Positions 18,727 to 28,125 of a stretch of 64,000 bases of DNA are shown one piece after another. A program made the translations under genes and the position numbers. The stretch lies in contig USCI01000003.1 in NCBI GenBank assembly GCA_900553255.1, forward strand, positions 1-64,000, written 5' to 3'. Each line of letters begins with the position of its first letter. The stretch's first letter is position 1. The notes below the pieces were generated by a model that saw nothing but the letters and a program-made list of their open reading frames with translations, did not search any database and was not told the DNA's origin. Origin of the DNA: an uncultured Oscillospiraceae bacterium (lineage in GTDB: Bacteria; Bacillota; Clostridia; Oscillospirales; Acutalibacteraceae).

Positions 18727-19695
18727 ATGAAACGTGTATTGTCCATACTGGCGGCCGTGTGCCTGACCTTCGTGCTGTCGTTCAGTGTGTCGGCCGAATC
18801 CACGGTGTTCAAAATGGAAGAGGATTTTGAAGATTACAGCGAAACCCTGGATTTCCTTCTGTTCTGGGCTGCAGAACGAGGCAATAAATCCGTAACCTTG
18901 GAGCTGGACACCAGTGGCGTGCTCAACGGACAGAACAGCCTGAGAACCGATTACGATCTGGATGTGAGCAAGGGCTGGGCCACTACCATCTATTACGCGG
19001 ACGCGGATCCGGAGCATTATTCGGATGCTCTGCCCAGCAACTGTGACGGGATCAAGTTTACGGTAAAGTCGACCTGTCCGGTCGCGATCCGGGTATCTCC
19101 GTCGTTCAACTATGTGGCTTCTTATCATTACATATACGCATCATCCACGCCGCGGGAGTATACCATCCGCTTCGAGGACTTGGTAGGTGTGGAAGACCCG
19201 AACTTTGATTTCCAGCAAGCCGAATATTTCAATAACTTTGCCACAGTCGTTTTCGGGGAAGATCAGCTGGATGGCTTCAGCCGTCAGGGTTCCGTATGGT
19301 ATGATGATATTTATTTCTTCAAGGGAGACGATCCCACCTATCTCGGCAGCAAGGAAGAGGCGGAAGCCGACATGCCTACAGACGAACCGCCCACGCAGCC
19401 GATAACCACCACGGTTCCGGATGGTTCCGGTACGGAGACCACCGCGCCGGGGGACAACAGCGAGGCTTCGGAGCCGGACACGGGTGATACGACGGTAACA
19501 ACCGGAACCGGAACGACGAAAGACGCGGGCGTGCCGGACAGCAATCCGCATGAAGCTTCCGAAGGCTCCGTCCTGCCGTGGATCATAGGGGGAATCGTCC
19601 TCGTCGTACTGGCAGGCGGTGGGATTGGGGGATACTTCCTGTATAAAAAGAAGGCCGGCAGCGGCACGACACCGCCCGAAAATCCGGGCGCCTGA
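18727..19695 (+). CDS. Secreted jelly-roll protein with C-terminal membrane anchor
   Basis: 322 residues: signal peptide (1-23, ends VSA), one beta-sandwich domain (about 30-205), a Thr/Pro/Glu-rich linker (215-275) and a C-terminal membrane helix (about 280-302) followed by YKKKAG. The domain shares the IKFTVKS, TIRFEDL and VWYDDIYF blocks with the jelly rolls of the 2606 protein and the regulator at 21834, a CBM11/CIA30-like pattern. Likely a membrane-tethered carbohydrate-binding protein at the outer surface (inference). Same strand and 33 bases after the binding protein. No LPXTG-type motif here, unlike the 2606 protein. Confidence 0.68.
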   Translation: MKRVLSILAAVCLTFVLSFSVSAESTVFKMEEDFEDYSETLDFLLFWAAERGNKSVTLELDTSGVLNGQNSLRTDYDLDVSKGWATTIYYADADPEHYSDALPSNCDGIKFTVKSTCPVAIRVSPSFNYVASYHYIYASSTPREYTIRFEDLVGVEDPNFDFQQAEYFNNFATVVFGEDQLDGFSRQGSVWYDDIYFFKGDDPTYLGSKEEAEADMPTDEPPTQPITTTVPDGSGTETTAPGDNSEASEPDTGDTTVTTGTGTTKDAGVPDSNPHEASEGSVLPWIIGGIVLVVLAGGGIGGYFLYKKKAGSGTTPPENPGA

Positions 19696-19797
19696 CAAAG
19701 TACGGCGCGGGCAGGGACGCCGCAGGGCCATCGTACGGCAGTCCGATTCGGAACTGCGGCGTTCAGTCCCCGCCGACCGATATAGAAAGGTGTGAAG

Positions 19798-21789
19798 GTG
19801 TTGAAAAGACAGCAAGTAACCGCCATATTGGCGGCGGTATGTCTGCTGACCGGATTGACATGCGGCTGTCATAAAAACCCGCCGGTGTCTTCAGAAAGTT
19901 CCGGTGTGCAAAGCGGGGAATCTGTTGGCAGCCCCGGGTCGGAGACATCCTCCTCCGGGAATGCTTCAGCCTCCTCGGAGGATCCCGCAGATTCTTCGGC
20001 CCCTCCCGTCATAGGCGGCGAGGATACGGATGTCCTCCCTCTGGACATGAGCGTCGCGGAGCCGGTAGCCGCGGGAACAAGGCAGACGGCGGCCAACACT
20101 CGGCTGCTTGTCAATACGGATAATCCTCTGTTTTTATTCCGGGGAGAAGCACGATTTACGGGCGACGATGTGGTTCGTTTCTGGGAACGGATTCCGAGCG
20201 ATATTCGAGCGTATTCGGCGGTGTTCCTGTCGTATGACGAGACCAAGTCGAATGCGGATGTCCTTGCAAACTTTGATGCGATTTTGGCGGTTACAGACCA
20301 GGAGGATATCCCGGTTATCCTGCAGATTGAGTATTGGAACAGCTTCGAAGAGCGGCAGGCCTTTACACAGGCGGAATTGTCCGGTCTTATGCGCAGGCAT
20401 ACCTCTTTGAAAGGTCTTGCCCATACGGAGCTGAGCTGCATGTATTCCGAGCAGGAGGAAATCGACCGGATGAAAACCAGCATCCGTGCCTGTAAGGAAA
20501 ACAATGCGCTTTTTATCTGGCTGGACATGGAATATGTGCAGAACGCCAACGTTTTTGCGCGTTTTCTGGAGGACGATGAGCTGTACGGGCTGATGTCTTC
20601 TTATTCGCATAACGTGGTTCTGATCGATAAGCATAACGGGCAGGGCCGGCACTTCGCCGTACAAAGCGCGGCCATGGGTGCCTGGCTGTCCGGGGTTTGC
20701 GACAACTGGGGCTCGAATGTGGAAAGCTGGCTCTGGTGGGAAGAGGGCCTTGGTCTGTATGATGATATGGGCGGCACCTATCGTTCCTTCCCTGAAGACT
20801 ACACCAAGGAATACCCTGCGGCCATGAGCGGCATGGATACGCTGTGCGACGCCGTCGGCGGTGCGACGGTGTTTTCCTACGAGCAACTGACCATGTCGGC
20901 TACCAATGCCGACGGTGAGACGGTACTTACTCCGGCATTCTATAACGTACTGTATCCGATTTATCAGAAAATTGTTTCCAAGACACTGATTCCCACCAAA
21001 GAACAGGTGATCGGGCAAATCAGGGTGGCGTACCAGTACGGCGATATCGACGCGGAGGAGACGGCGGGCTATGAATCTCCTCTTCTGGTGGATCTGTACG
21101 CCGCCACTACGGAATACATGAATACCTACCGGCAGATGCGGGTAAGCAAGAAGTGGCTGCCGACTACCGGCCGGTACTATATTATTCCTTCGATTCTCAG
21201 GCAGGTGAATGCATCGGCGATACTTCCGGGAGTCCGTATCCTCAACAGCAGCAATTACACGAATCTGCTTGGAGACACAGCCGCTTCCAAACGAGAGTAT
21301 TTCAATTCACAATACGCGCAGACCTATACGGGAAGCGCCACAATGTATACGATAAACGGGTATTCCTACATTCTGAACAGCCATGAAAATACGACTGTTA
21401 ACGCCCATCAGAACGCGGCTTTCTCCACACAAAAGCAGGCGCAGATGACGGTTAACCTGCCGGAGCACAGCTACATTCTGTTGTATGATCACATTGACTC
21501 GATGCGGATAGAGTTGTACAATTATCGGTACGATGCCAGAGATTTCTTTGCCAAAAGGGAACGCTGGGACATGTTTATCGACGACTATCTGGCAGGTCTT
21601 AAAGACGGGAACGAAGCCGATTTTCGTACCACCACTTTCACGATTGAGGGACTGGACAGGCAGCCGAAATGTACGGTAAGCGGCAGCAACAATGCCACAG
21701 CCGTCACCAAATGGGATGAACAGAGCGGTTCGATGACTGTACAGATCACCTCAAACGGCGTAGTTTATGTGGAATTAACCGGCCTGTAA
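19798..21789 (+). CDS. GH98-like glycosidase lipoprotein
   Basis: About 663 residues. A lipoprotein signal with TCGC near residues 21-24 is followed by a long Ser/Glu linker (to about 75). The catalytic region shares TELSC, WLDMEY, NVESWLWWEEG and VFSYE with the 4179 paralogue. The C-terminal domain has GRYYIIPS, NYRYD and DFRTTTFTI, strongly like pneumococcal GH98 enzymes. It should act outside the cell on a complex host or plant glycan (blood-group or xylan type; not decidable here). The GTG start at 19798 follows AAAGG by 7 bases; TTG at 19801 and GTG at 19792 are alternatives. Confidence 0.75.
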   Translation: MLKRQQVTAILAAVCLLTGLTCGCHKNPPVSSESSGVQSGESVGSPGSETSSSGNASASSEDPADSSAPPVIGGEDTDVLPLDMSVAEPVAAGTRQTAANTRLLVNTDNPLFLFRGEARFTGDDVVRFWERIPSDIRAYSAVFLSYDETKSNADVLANFDAILAVTDQEDIPVILQIEYWNSFEERQAFTQAELSGLMRRHTSLKGLAHTELSCMYSEQEEIDRMKTSIRACKENNALFIWLDMEYVQNANVFARFLEDDELYGLMSSYSHNVVLIDKHNGQGRHFAVQSAAMGAWLSGVCDNWGSNVESWLWWEEGLGLYDDMGGTYRSFPEDYTKEYPAAMSGMDTLCDAVGGATVFSYEQLTMSATNADGETVLTPAFYNVLYPIYQKIVSKTLIPTKEQVIGQIRVAYQYGDIDAEETAGYESPLLVDLYAATTEYMNTYRQMRVSKKWLPTTGRYYIIPSILRQVNASAILPGVRILNSSNYTNLLGDTAASKREYFNSQYAQTYTGSATMYTINGYSYILNSHENTTVNAHQNAAFSTQKQAQMTVNLPEHSYILLYDHIDSMRIELYNYRYDARDFFAKRERWDMFIDDYLAGLKDGNEADFRTTTFTIEGLDRQPKCTVSGSNNATAVTKWDEQSGSMTVQITSNGVVYVELTGL

Positions 21790-21833
21790 ACTTCGAGCCG
21801 CCTGGCTGGATCGCCCAAAGGGAGGAGCGGTAT

Positions 21834-24800
21834 ATGCCCCATCAAACTGAGCCCGCCATTTTTTCAAAGGCGTATTCCCCACCGCTGGCGGTGGGGAAAC
21901 GCTTTTTCCTGCATGGATTCTGGGATTTTATCCTGCGCAGCTCTTATCGTACCGTCCATACAAATGTCAAGGGGTATGCGCTGTTTCGAGTGGCCTCAGG
22001 ATCGGGCTGCCTGCGAGTCGGAGAGGTGCAAAGGTCCCTGAAGAGCGGAATGATTGTCGCCGTCTCCGCAGGCTCTGTAGCAGAAATTGTTCCTGAACCC
22101 GGTGATGCTTTGCACATTGCGGAGATTCTGTTGGATTTTCAGGAGGGATTGGATACCCTGCAGGATCATGCGGCCATTCGGGAAAGTCTTGCGGCGCATC
22201 TGCTCACTCCGCTTCCGGCTTCTACCGAGATGTACAGCGCATGGAACGCCCTGCGCAGCGAGCTGAACAGTATGGAGGTATTCCAGGAGTCCGTGCTCGA
22301 ACTTCTGCTGCGCCAGATATTGATTTATCTGTATCGCACTTGTCTTGCCGAGGAGAAACCGGCGGCCGTATCCGGCAAAGCGGCTCAGGAACGGGTAAAT
22401 GAGGTGATACAGTATATCGACCGCAATATACTGTATCTAAAAAACGTATATCGTGTGAGCGAAGCCCTTGGCTACAATTACTCTTATTTATCTCATGTTT
22501 TTTCTGCTGTAACCGGGCGTTCTTTACGAGATTATTTTTTGCAGAAAAGGTTCGAAAAGGCGATAGAACTTCTGCGGGACAATTTGAGCATTGCTGAGGT
22601 ATCCGCAATGCTGGGCTATGCGGCAGTGCATTCGTTTTCGCGGGCTTTCAGCCGGCAGGTGGGGCGTCCGCCCGGCAGCTTTCAGAAAAAAAGCGCTCTT
22701 CCTGTTCACCATACCGTTCTCAAGCAGTCGTTCGACGATTTTGAGGGTCCACTCTTGGAATGGGAAATCGACCAGGTGTACGGCTCGATGAAAACACTGG
22801 AACTGGTTTCCTATCCGCGCCACAGCGGACAGCGGTCGCTTGCGATGGAATACAACGTCGTTTCCGACTGGCGGGTGGACCGGTACAGCCGGTACCGGAA
22901 AGATCTGTCAGTGAGGGGAATGAAATACTTTTCCTTCTGGGCGAAGGCGACAAGCCCGGTCCGCGTAGAGGTTGTGATTCTGGACAGTCATCAGCGGGAG
23001 TTTGTGAAGCTTGTGGATGTAGGGAATGTGGGGGCTGTGGTCTGTATTCCTCTGGAAGAATTTTTGCCCCGGAACGGAACATGGCCGATAAACCTGAAGA
23101 ACGGTGTGGGCATTGTATTCTTTTTTCGGGGGATACAGAATACGGCAAAGCCGTCTATCGGTCGGCTGTTCATTGATGACGTAGCCTTTGTAGATACGGA
23201 CATATCTACCCTCACCGAGTCGTCTTCCCGTACAGACCTGATCGAACTACATAAAAAGAAAAGTCCTTTTCTGCAGCCTCCCGCCGTGATTGTTCGCCCC
23301 CGCAGTCAGAGCGAACTCAACGAACTCTGCCAGGGGACCGAGCATCCGACAGGGGTACAGCTGGTCCTCCGGGAGGATTTGGCCGTATACAGCGTGTTTG
23401 GCAGTCCGATGGGAACGCTGTCGGGCGTATTTGTAAAAATCTATCAGAAGATTATACCAGTTCTGACGGTTTCGGACCGCAAGACCGTCGATCAGTTGTT
23501 GGATTATCTCAATGAAAAGAATTTTCAGGACGTATTTATTCTGTCAAAGCAAGAGGATCTGATCCGGTATGTTCATGAGAAGAACTGCATTCTGCGGGGC
23601 ATTCTGGACCGTACGGAAGAGGCGGGAGATCCGGATGAGTTGAGCGCTCTGTGTAATGCCTGCGGGGTAAGGGTATTGCTTCTGGGGGAGGATGTGCCTG
23701 GTTCACTGGTTAGTGAACTGGAAAACCGACAGACCTCAGTATGGCTTCAGCAGGCTTTTCAGGAGAAGGAATTGACGGTGCGGTTTCACCGCATGCTCAC
23801 AAGCGGAGCAATGGGCATGATTGTGGATCGCGCAGATGCTCTGCGGTGTGTGATGAGCGTGTATGAGGATCAAACGCAGCTTCATACGCCCAGGCTGTTG
23901 GCGTATGGCTATGACAATCTGTATTTCTGGAACAGTATGGAAGCAGCAGAGGCCGCAGCAGATGTCCATGCGGACGGTATAGTGCTGGACGTCTTCATGA
24001 CCAAAGACAGACAGTTTGTTGCGATTTCCGAACGGGAAATTGAGCATTCCTCCTGTGATTTAAGCGGCAATATTGAAGATTATACGTGGGAAGAGCTTCG
24101 TCACATACGTTTCAACCGAGACGCGAAACTGCGGCATAAAGGCAGCCGGCTGACGCGGCTTACGGACTTTTTTCAGGCATTAGCTTATCGGGATATCCGC
24201 CTGTACTTGGTGGTATATGAGGATGATGCCTGGGTAATCGATATGCTGCGGGATCTGGTCCGGGAAGCAGGAATGGAGCGTCGGGTAGTTTATGTGGTAG
24301 GCGGAACAGCACAAATCCAGAACATCCGACATAAAATTCCGGGGGCGGCCATTCTCAACCGGGGGTTGTATGATTCTCCTCAGAATACAAAGCTCTCGCT
24401 GCCGGAAATCCTGATGAATGTGCAGTTGTATAACACCGGTTTCATGCCTCGGTATCAACGCACAGAGGCATTTTTTACTACGATGTATGCCCTGTGGTGT
24501 CGTGGCATACCCATCCAGCCTTATTACTTTGATAATTGGGAAGACCTGATAGCATTCTTCCTTGGCGGAGCAGCGGGGATGGTGACAAATCAGGCGGAAA
24601 GAATGAACAGCTGGATGAGGGCGCTTTTATCGGCGGAAGAGGTAATCCATCTGACAGCAGGACAGACCCGTGAGATAGGAGCAGAAATGCTGACCTACGG
24701 TGGCCGCCGGGAACGGGTGCGACCGGAAATCCAGATTCTGGAGGGACAGCTAAAGGCGGATGGAAACCGGCTGACCGCGGAAAAGGCGGGAAAGGGTTAT

Positions 24801-24884
24801 GTCATGCTTTGGTACACTTTTGAGATCGAAGACGGATTGTATTATCGGAAATACACCCAGCCGGTTCCTGTTGTTTCAGAATAA
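21834..24884 (+). CDS. AraC regulator fused to jelly-roll and two GDPD-like barrels
   Basis: 1016 residues. 1-165: cupin-like sensor half typical of AraC proteins. 190-285: two helix-turn-helix units (ALGYNYSYLSHVF, MLGYAAVHSFSRAF, PPGSF). 297-455: jelly roll like the secreted proteins of this locus (KYFSFWAKATSPV, RLFIDDVAFVD). 480-670 and 685-925: two barrels resembling glycerophosphodiester phosphodiesterase, recognisable from DVFILS..., LRGILD, GAMGMIVDRAD and DGIVLDVFMTKD...FVAIS. Catalytic HRG, the E-x-D pair and HD are all replaced. No signal peptide, so it is cytoplasmic. RBS GGGAGGAG. Last gene of the run and presumed regulator of it. Confidence 0.8.
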   Translation: MPHQTEPAIFSKAYSPPLAVGKRFFLHGFWDFILRSSYRTVHTNVKGYALFRVASGSGCLRVGEVQRSLKSGMIVAVSAGSVAEIVPEPGDALHIAEILLDFQEGLDTLQDHAAIRESLAAHLLTPLPASTEMYSAWNALRSELNSMEVFQESVLELLLRQILIYLYRTCLAEEKPAAVSGKAAQERVNEVIQYIDRNILYLKNVYRVSEALGYNYSYLSHVFSAVTGRSLRDYFLQKRFEKAIELLRDNLSIAEVSAMLGYAAVHSFSRAFSRQVGRPPGSFQKKSALPVHHTVLKQSFDDFEGPLLEWEIDQVYGSMKTLELVSYPRHSGQRSLAMEYNVVSDWRVDRYSRYRKDLSVRGMKYFSFWAKATSPVRVEVVILDSHQREFVKLVDVGNVGAVVCIPLEEFLPRNGTWPINLKNGVGIVFFFRGIQNTAKPSIGRLFIDDVAFVDTDISTLTESSSRTDLIELHKKKSPFLQPPAVIVRPRSQSELNELCQGTEHPTGVQLVLREDLAVYSVFGSPMGTLSGVFVKIYQKIIPVLTVSDRKTVDQLLDYLNEKNFQDVFILSKQEDLIRYVHEKNCILRGILDRTEEAGDPDELSALCNACGVRVLLLGEDVPGSLVSELENRQTSVWLQQAFQEKELTVRFHRMLTSGAMGMIVDRADALRCVMSVYEDQTQLHTPRLLAYGYDNLYFWNSMEAAEAAADVHADGIVLDVFMTKDRQFVAISEREIEHSSCDLSGNIEDYTWEELRHIRFNRDAKLRHKGSRLTRLTDFFQALAYRDIRLYLVVYEDDAWVIDMLRDLVREAGMERRVVYVVGGTAQIQNIRHKIPGAAILNRGLYDSPQNTKLSLPEILMNVQLYNTGFMPRYQRTEAFFTTMYALWCRGIPIQPYYFDNWEDLIAFFLGGAAGMVTNQAERMNSWMRALLSAEEVIHLTAGQTREIGAEMLTYGGRRERVRPEIQILEGQLKADGNRLTAEKAGKGYVMLWYTFEIEDGLYYRKYTQPVPVVSE

Positions 24885-25074
24885 GGAAAGACTGTGCACC
24901 AGGCAAATCCCCAGAATTATCTACACAGGCAACACAGATGATCGGATATGTTGTTGTCTCAAATCGGATAGAACGGCAAAAATAGCTCTGTTGATACAAA
25001 TTGCCACACCCACAATTTCCCATGCAAAACCGGGCTCCCTCAAGGCTTGGGTGTACCCCCTAGGCAAAAGAGAT

Positions 25075-25108
25075 CCCCGGAAACCTGAATAATACCAGGT
25101 TTCCGGGG
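25075..25108. terminator. Bidirectional terminator between the glycan operon and guaA
   Basis: A perfect 13-bp stem CCCCGGAAACCTG/CAGGTTTCCGGGG with an 8-base loop. On the minus strand CTCTTTT follows; on the plus strand a looser TTCATTTTATT follows. It can end both convergent units. Confidence 0.88.
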
Positions 25109-25116
25109 AGTTCATT

Positions 25117-26646
25117 TTATTCCCACTCAATCGTGGCAGGCGGCTTGCTGGTGATATCGTACACAACGCGGTTGACTCCGCTGACCTCGTTGATAATCCG
25201 GCTGGACACCGTTGCAAGCAGTTCCAGCGGCAGGCGCGCCCAATCGGCGGTCATAAAGTCAGTCGTGGACACCGCCCGCAGCGCCACGGTATAGTCATAG
25301 GTGCGCGAATCGCCCATCACGCCGACCGAACGCATATCGGTGATGACCGCAAAATACTGGTTGACCTCCCGCTCGAGGCCGGCCCTCACGATTTCCTCCC
25401 GGAAAATGGCATCCGCTTCCCGCAGGATTGCCAGCCTCTCTTTCGTCACCGCACCGATGCACCGCACCGCGAGGCCGGGGCCGGGGAAGGGCTGCCGCCA
25501 CACCATTTCATATGGCAGGCCAAGCTCCAGCCCCGCCTGGCGCACCTCGTCCTTGAACAGGTCGCGCAGCGGCTCGCACAGCTTCAGGTTCATCCTCTCC
25601 GGCAGGCCGCCGACGTTGTGATGGGATTTGATGACCGCCGCCTTGTCGCTGCCGCTTTCGATCACATCCGGATAAATGGTGCCCTGCACCAGGAAGCCCA
25701 CGTCGCCGACCTTGCGGGCTTCCTCCTCAAACACCCGGATGAACTCCTCGCCGATGATCTTGCGCTTGCGCTCCGGATCAGCCACCCCGTCCAGCTTCTG
25801 CAGGAACCGGTCGGCAGCGTCCACCCGAATAAACCGGATGTCATAATGGCCGCGGAACATCGCCTCAACCATATCTCCCTCGTCCTTGCGCAGCAGGCCG
25901 TGATCGACAAAAATGCAGGTCAGCTGCCGGCCGACTGCCTTGGCCACCATCACCGCGGCCACCGAGCTGTCCACTCCGCCGGACAGGCCGCAGAGCACAT
26001 TTTTATCCCCGATCTGCGCGCGGATCTTCTGCACGGCCTCCTCCACAAAGGAGGACATCTTCCAGTCGCCGGAGCAGCCGCACACCCGGAACAGGAAATT
26101 ATGCAGCATCTGGGCGCCGTTGACGGTGTGCATCACTTCCGGGTGGAACTGCACCGCATAGAGCTTTTTTTCGGCATTTTCCATCGCGGCGCAGGGGCAG
26201 GACGGCGTATGGCCGACGATCCGGAAGCCCTCGGGCAGCGATGCGATATAATCGGTATGGCTCATCCAGCAGGTCTGTTCCTTCTGCATGCCCTTGAACA
26301 GCAGACTGGAGGGATCCACCGTCACGGCGGTCGACCCGTACTCCCGTCCGGCGCTCTCCACCTTGCCGCCCGACAGCCACCCCATCAGCTGCGCGCCGTA
26401 GCAGATGCCGAGCACCGGCACGCCCAGTTCTAGGATTTCCGCCGGGCAGCGCGGGGAATCGTCAGCATACACGCTATTGGGCCCGCCGGTGAAGATGATG
26501 CCTTTATAACCGGCGGCGCGAATCTCCTCGAGCGGTGTTTTATACGATTTCACCACCGAATAAACCCCGGCCTCGCGCACCCGCCGGGCAATCAGCTGAT
26601 TATACTGGCCGCCAAAATCCAATACCAAAACGGTTTCGTTTGCCAT
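25117..26646 (-). CDS. guaA: GMP synthase (glutamine-hydrolysing)
   Basis: 509 residues, full length. Converts XMP, glutamine and ATP to GMP. The N-terminal class-I amidotransferase has the nucleophile in GICYGAQLM and the His-Glu pair in QFHPEV. The synthetase half has the PP-loop GLSGGVDSS, and the C-terminal dimerisation domain has [18 protein letters not shown]. The ATG is followed by the usual [17 protein letters not shown]. It lies 74 bases downstream of purA on the same strand, so the final steps to GMP and the branch step to AMP are neighbours. Cytoplasmic. Confidence 0.98.
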   Translation of the reverse strand: MANETVLVLDFGGQYNQLIARRVREAGVYSVVKSYKTPLEEIRAAGYKGIIFTGGPNSVYADDSPRCPAEILELGVPVLGICYGAQLMGWLSGGKVESAGREYGSTAVTVDPSSLLFKGMQKEQTCWMSHTDYIASLPEGFRIVGHTPSCPCAAMENAEKKLYAVQFHPEVMHTVNGAQMLHNFLFRVCGCSGDWKMSSFVEEAVQKIRAQIGDKNVLCGLSGGVDSSVAAVMVAKAVGRQLTCIFVDHGLLRKDEGDMVEAMFRGHYDIRFIRVDAADRFLQKLDGVADPERKRKIIGEEFIRVFEEEARKVGDVGFLVQGTIYPDVIESGSDKAAVIKSHHNVGGLPERMNLKLCEPLRDLFKDEVRQAGLELGLPYEMVWRQPFPGPGLAVRCIGAVTKERLAILREADAIFREEIVRAGLEREVNQYFAVITDMRSVGVMGDSRTYDYTVALRAVSTTDFMTADWARLPLELLATVSSRIINEVSGVNRVVYDITSKPPATIEWE

Positions 26647-26669
26647 CCCTGTGTTCCCTGTCCTTTCGC

Positions 26670-26714
26670 TTAAAGCAGGCTGCCGCAGCCCCGGATTGAC
26701 GAGGCTGCGGCAGC
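26670..26714 (-). terminator. Hairpin between purA and guaA
   Basis: A 12-bp perfect stem GCTGCCGCAGCC/GGCTGCGGCAGC directly after the purA stop. On the minus strand it is followed only by CTGCTTTAAG, so termination is probably partial and guaA may also be read through; the better T-run is on the plus strand. Confidence 0.65.
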
Positions 26715-26720
26715 GGTTTT

Positions 26721-28001
26721 TTACTTTGTTTTCCGCACGATCAGTTCATCGCGTCCCGGGCCGTTGGACACCATCGTAACCGGCACACCCAGCTGCTCCT
26801 CGATAAACTCCACGTATTTCCGGCAGTTTTCCGGCAGATCGGCGTAATTCTTGATGCCGCGCACATCGGTTTTCCAACCGGGCAGCACCTTGAGCACCGG
26901 CTTCGCCCGCTCGAGCAGGCGGGTGGTCGGGAACCGGTCGGTCACCTTGCCGTCGATCTCATAGCCCACGCAGACCGGGATCTCGTCCAGATAGCCGAGC
27001 GCATCCACCACCGTCAACGCCACCTGGGTCGCGCCCTGCGCCTGCACGCCGTACCGGCTGGCCACGCAGTCGAACCAGCCCATCCGGCGCGGACGGCCGG
27101 TGGTGGCGCCGAATTCGCCGGCATCCCCGCCGCGCATGCGCATCTGCTGCGCCTCGTCGCCGAAAATTTCACTGACAAACGCGCCGGCACCTACCGCGCT
27201 CGAATATGCCTTGACCACCACCACGATATCCTGGATCGCATACGGCGGCAGCCCCGCACCGATCGCGCCGTAGCCCGCGAGGGTGGAGGAGGAGGTGACC
27301 ATCGGATAGATACCGTAGTCCGGATCCTTGAGCGAGCCGAGCTGGCCCTCGAGCAGGATGGTCTTTCCCTCGGCAAGCGCCTCCCGCAGAAAATGGAAGG
27401 TGTCGCCCACATAGGGCTTAACCGCATCCCTCTGCGCCATCAGGCCGGCGAACACCTCGTCAACATTCAGCGTCGGCTTATGATACAGCTCGGCGAGCAT
27501 CACGTTTTTGACCTCGAGCACGCCCTTGAGCTTTTCATAGGCATAGTCGTCGTCAAACAGCTCGTTGATCTCAAAGCCGATTTTCGCGTATTTATCCGAG
27601 TAAAACGGCGCAATGCCCGATTTGGTCGAGCCGAAGGATTTGCCGCCGAGGCGCTCCTCCTCGTACTGGTCAAACAGCACGTGGTACGGCATAACCACCT
27701 GGGTGCGGTCGGAAATCAGCAGGTGCGGATGCACGCCCTTTTCCGCAAGCGCCTTTACTTCATTGAGGAATTTGCCGATATCCAGTGCCACGCCGTTGCC
27801 GATGATGTTGGTGGTGTGCTCATAAAACACCCCGCTCGGCAGCTGATGCAGCGCAAATTTGCCGTGATCGTTGATAATCGTATGGCCGGCGTTGCTGCCG
27901 CCCTGAAAACGGATGACCACATCCGAGTCTGCCGCCAGGACGTCGGTGATTTTGCCCTTGCCCTCGTCGCCCCAGTTGGCGCCGACGATCGCTCGTACCA
28001 T
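26721..28001 (-). CDS. purA: Adenylosuccinate synthetase
   Basis: 426 residues. Condenses IMP with aspartate using GTP, the first committed step to AMP. The N-terminal [10 protein letters not shown] loop and GHTI (catalytic Asp/His region), and the [14 protein letters not shown] segment, identify it. The frame is open to 28043, but the ATG at 28001 with GGAGGG upstream gives the canonical [13 protein letters not shown] start. With purB at 29662 and guaA this is a purine block on one strand. Confidence 0.98.
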   Translation of the reverse strand: MVRAIVGANWGDEGKGKITDVLAADSDVVIRFQGGSNAGHTIINDHGKFALHQLPSGVFYEHTTNIIGNGVALDIGKFLNEVKALAEKGVHPHLLISDRTQVVMPYHVLFDQYEEERLGGKSFGSTKSGIAPFYSDKYAKIGFEINELFDDDYAYEKLKGVLEVKNVMLAELYHKPTLNVDEVFAGLMAQRDAVKPYVGDTFHFLREALAEGKTILLEGQLGSLKDPDYGIYPMVTSSSTLAGYGAIGAGLPPYAIQDIVVVVKAYSSAVGAGAFVSEIFGDEAQQMRMRGGDAGEFGATTGRPRRMGWFDCVASRYGVQAQGATQVALTVVDALGYLDEIPVCVGYEIDGKVTDRFPTTRLLERAKPVLKVLPGWKTDVRGIKNYADLPENCRKYVEFIEEQLGVPVTMVSNGPGRDELIVRKTK

Positions 28002-28063
28002 TTGGTAAGCCCTCCAGTAGTTTTTTTGATCGGTTCCCGGCATACGGCCATGAAACCATAAAC

Positions 28064-28092
28064 AGTATACCGCATTTTTCGATATAAGTAAA
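28064..28092 (-). promoter_or_regulatory. Putative purA promoter
   Basis: On the minus strand TTTACT, 17 bases, TATACT, about 60 bases upstream of purA inside an AT-rich gap (28044-28125). No purine riboswitch core was recognised in the leader. Confidence 0.45.
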
Positions 28093-28125
28093 ATGAATAT
28101 TTATTATAATTCGTATAAATTAAAA

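Noticed and set aside
28002..28125. Purine riboswitch upstream of purA
   Set aside because: The leader is short and AT-rich, and the conserved junction of the purine aptamer was not found.
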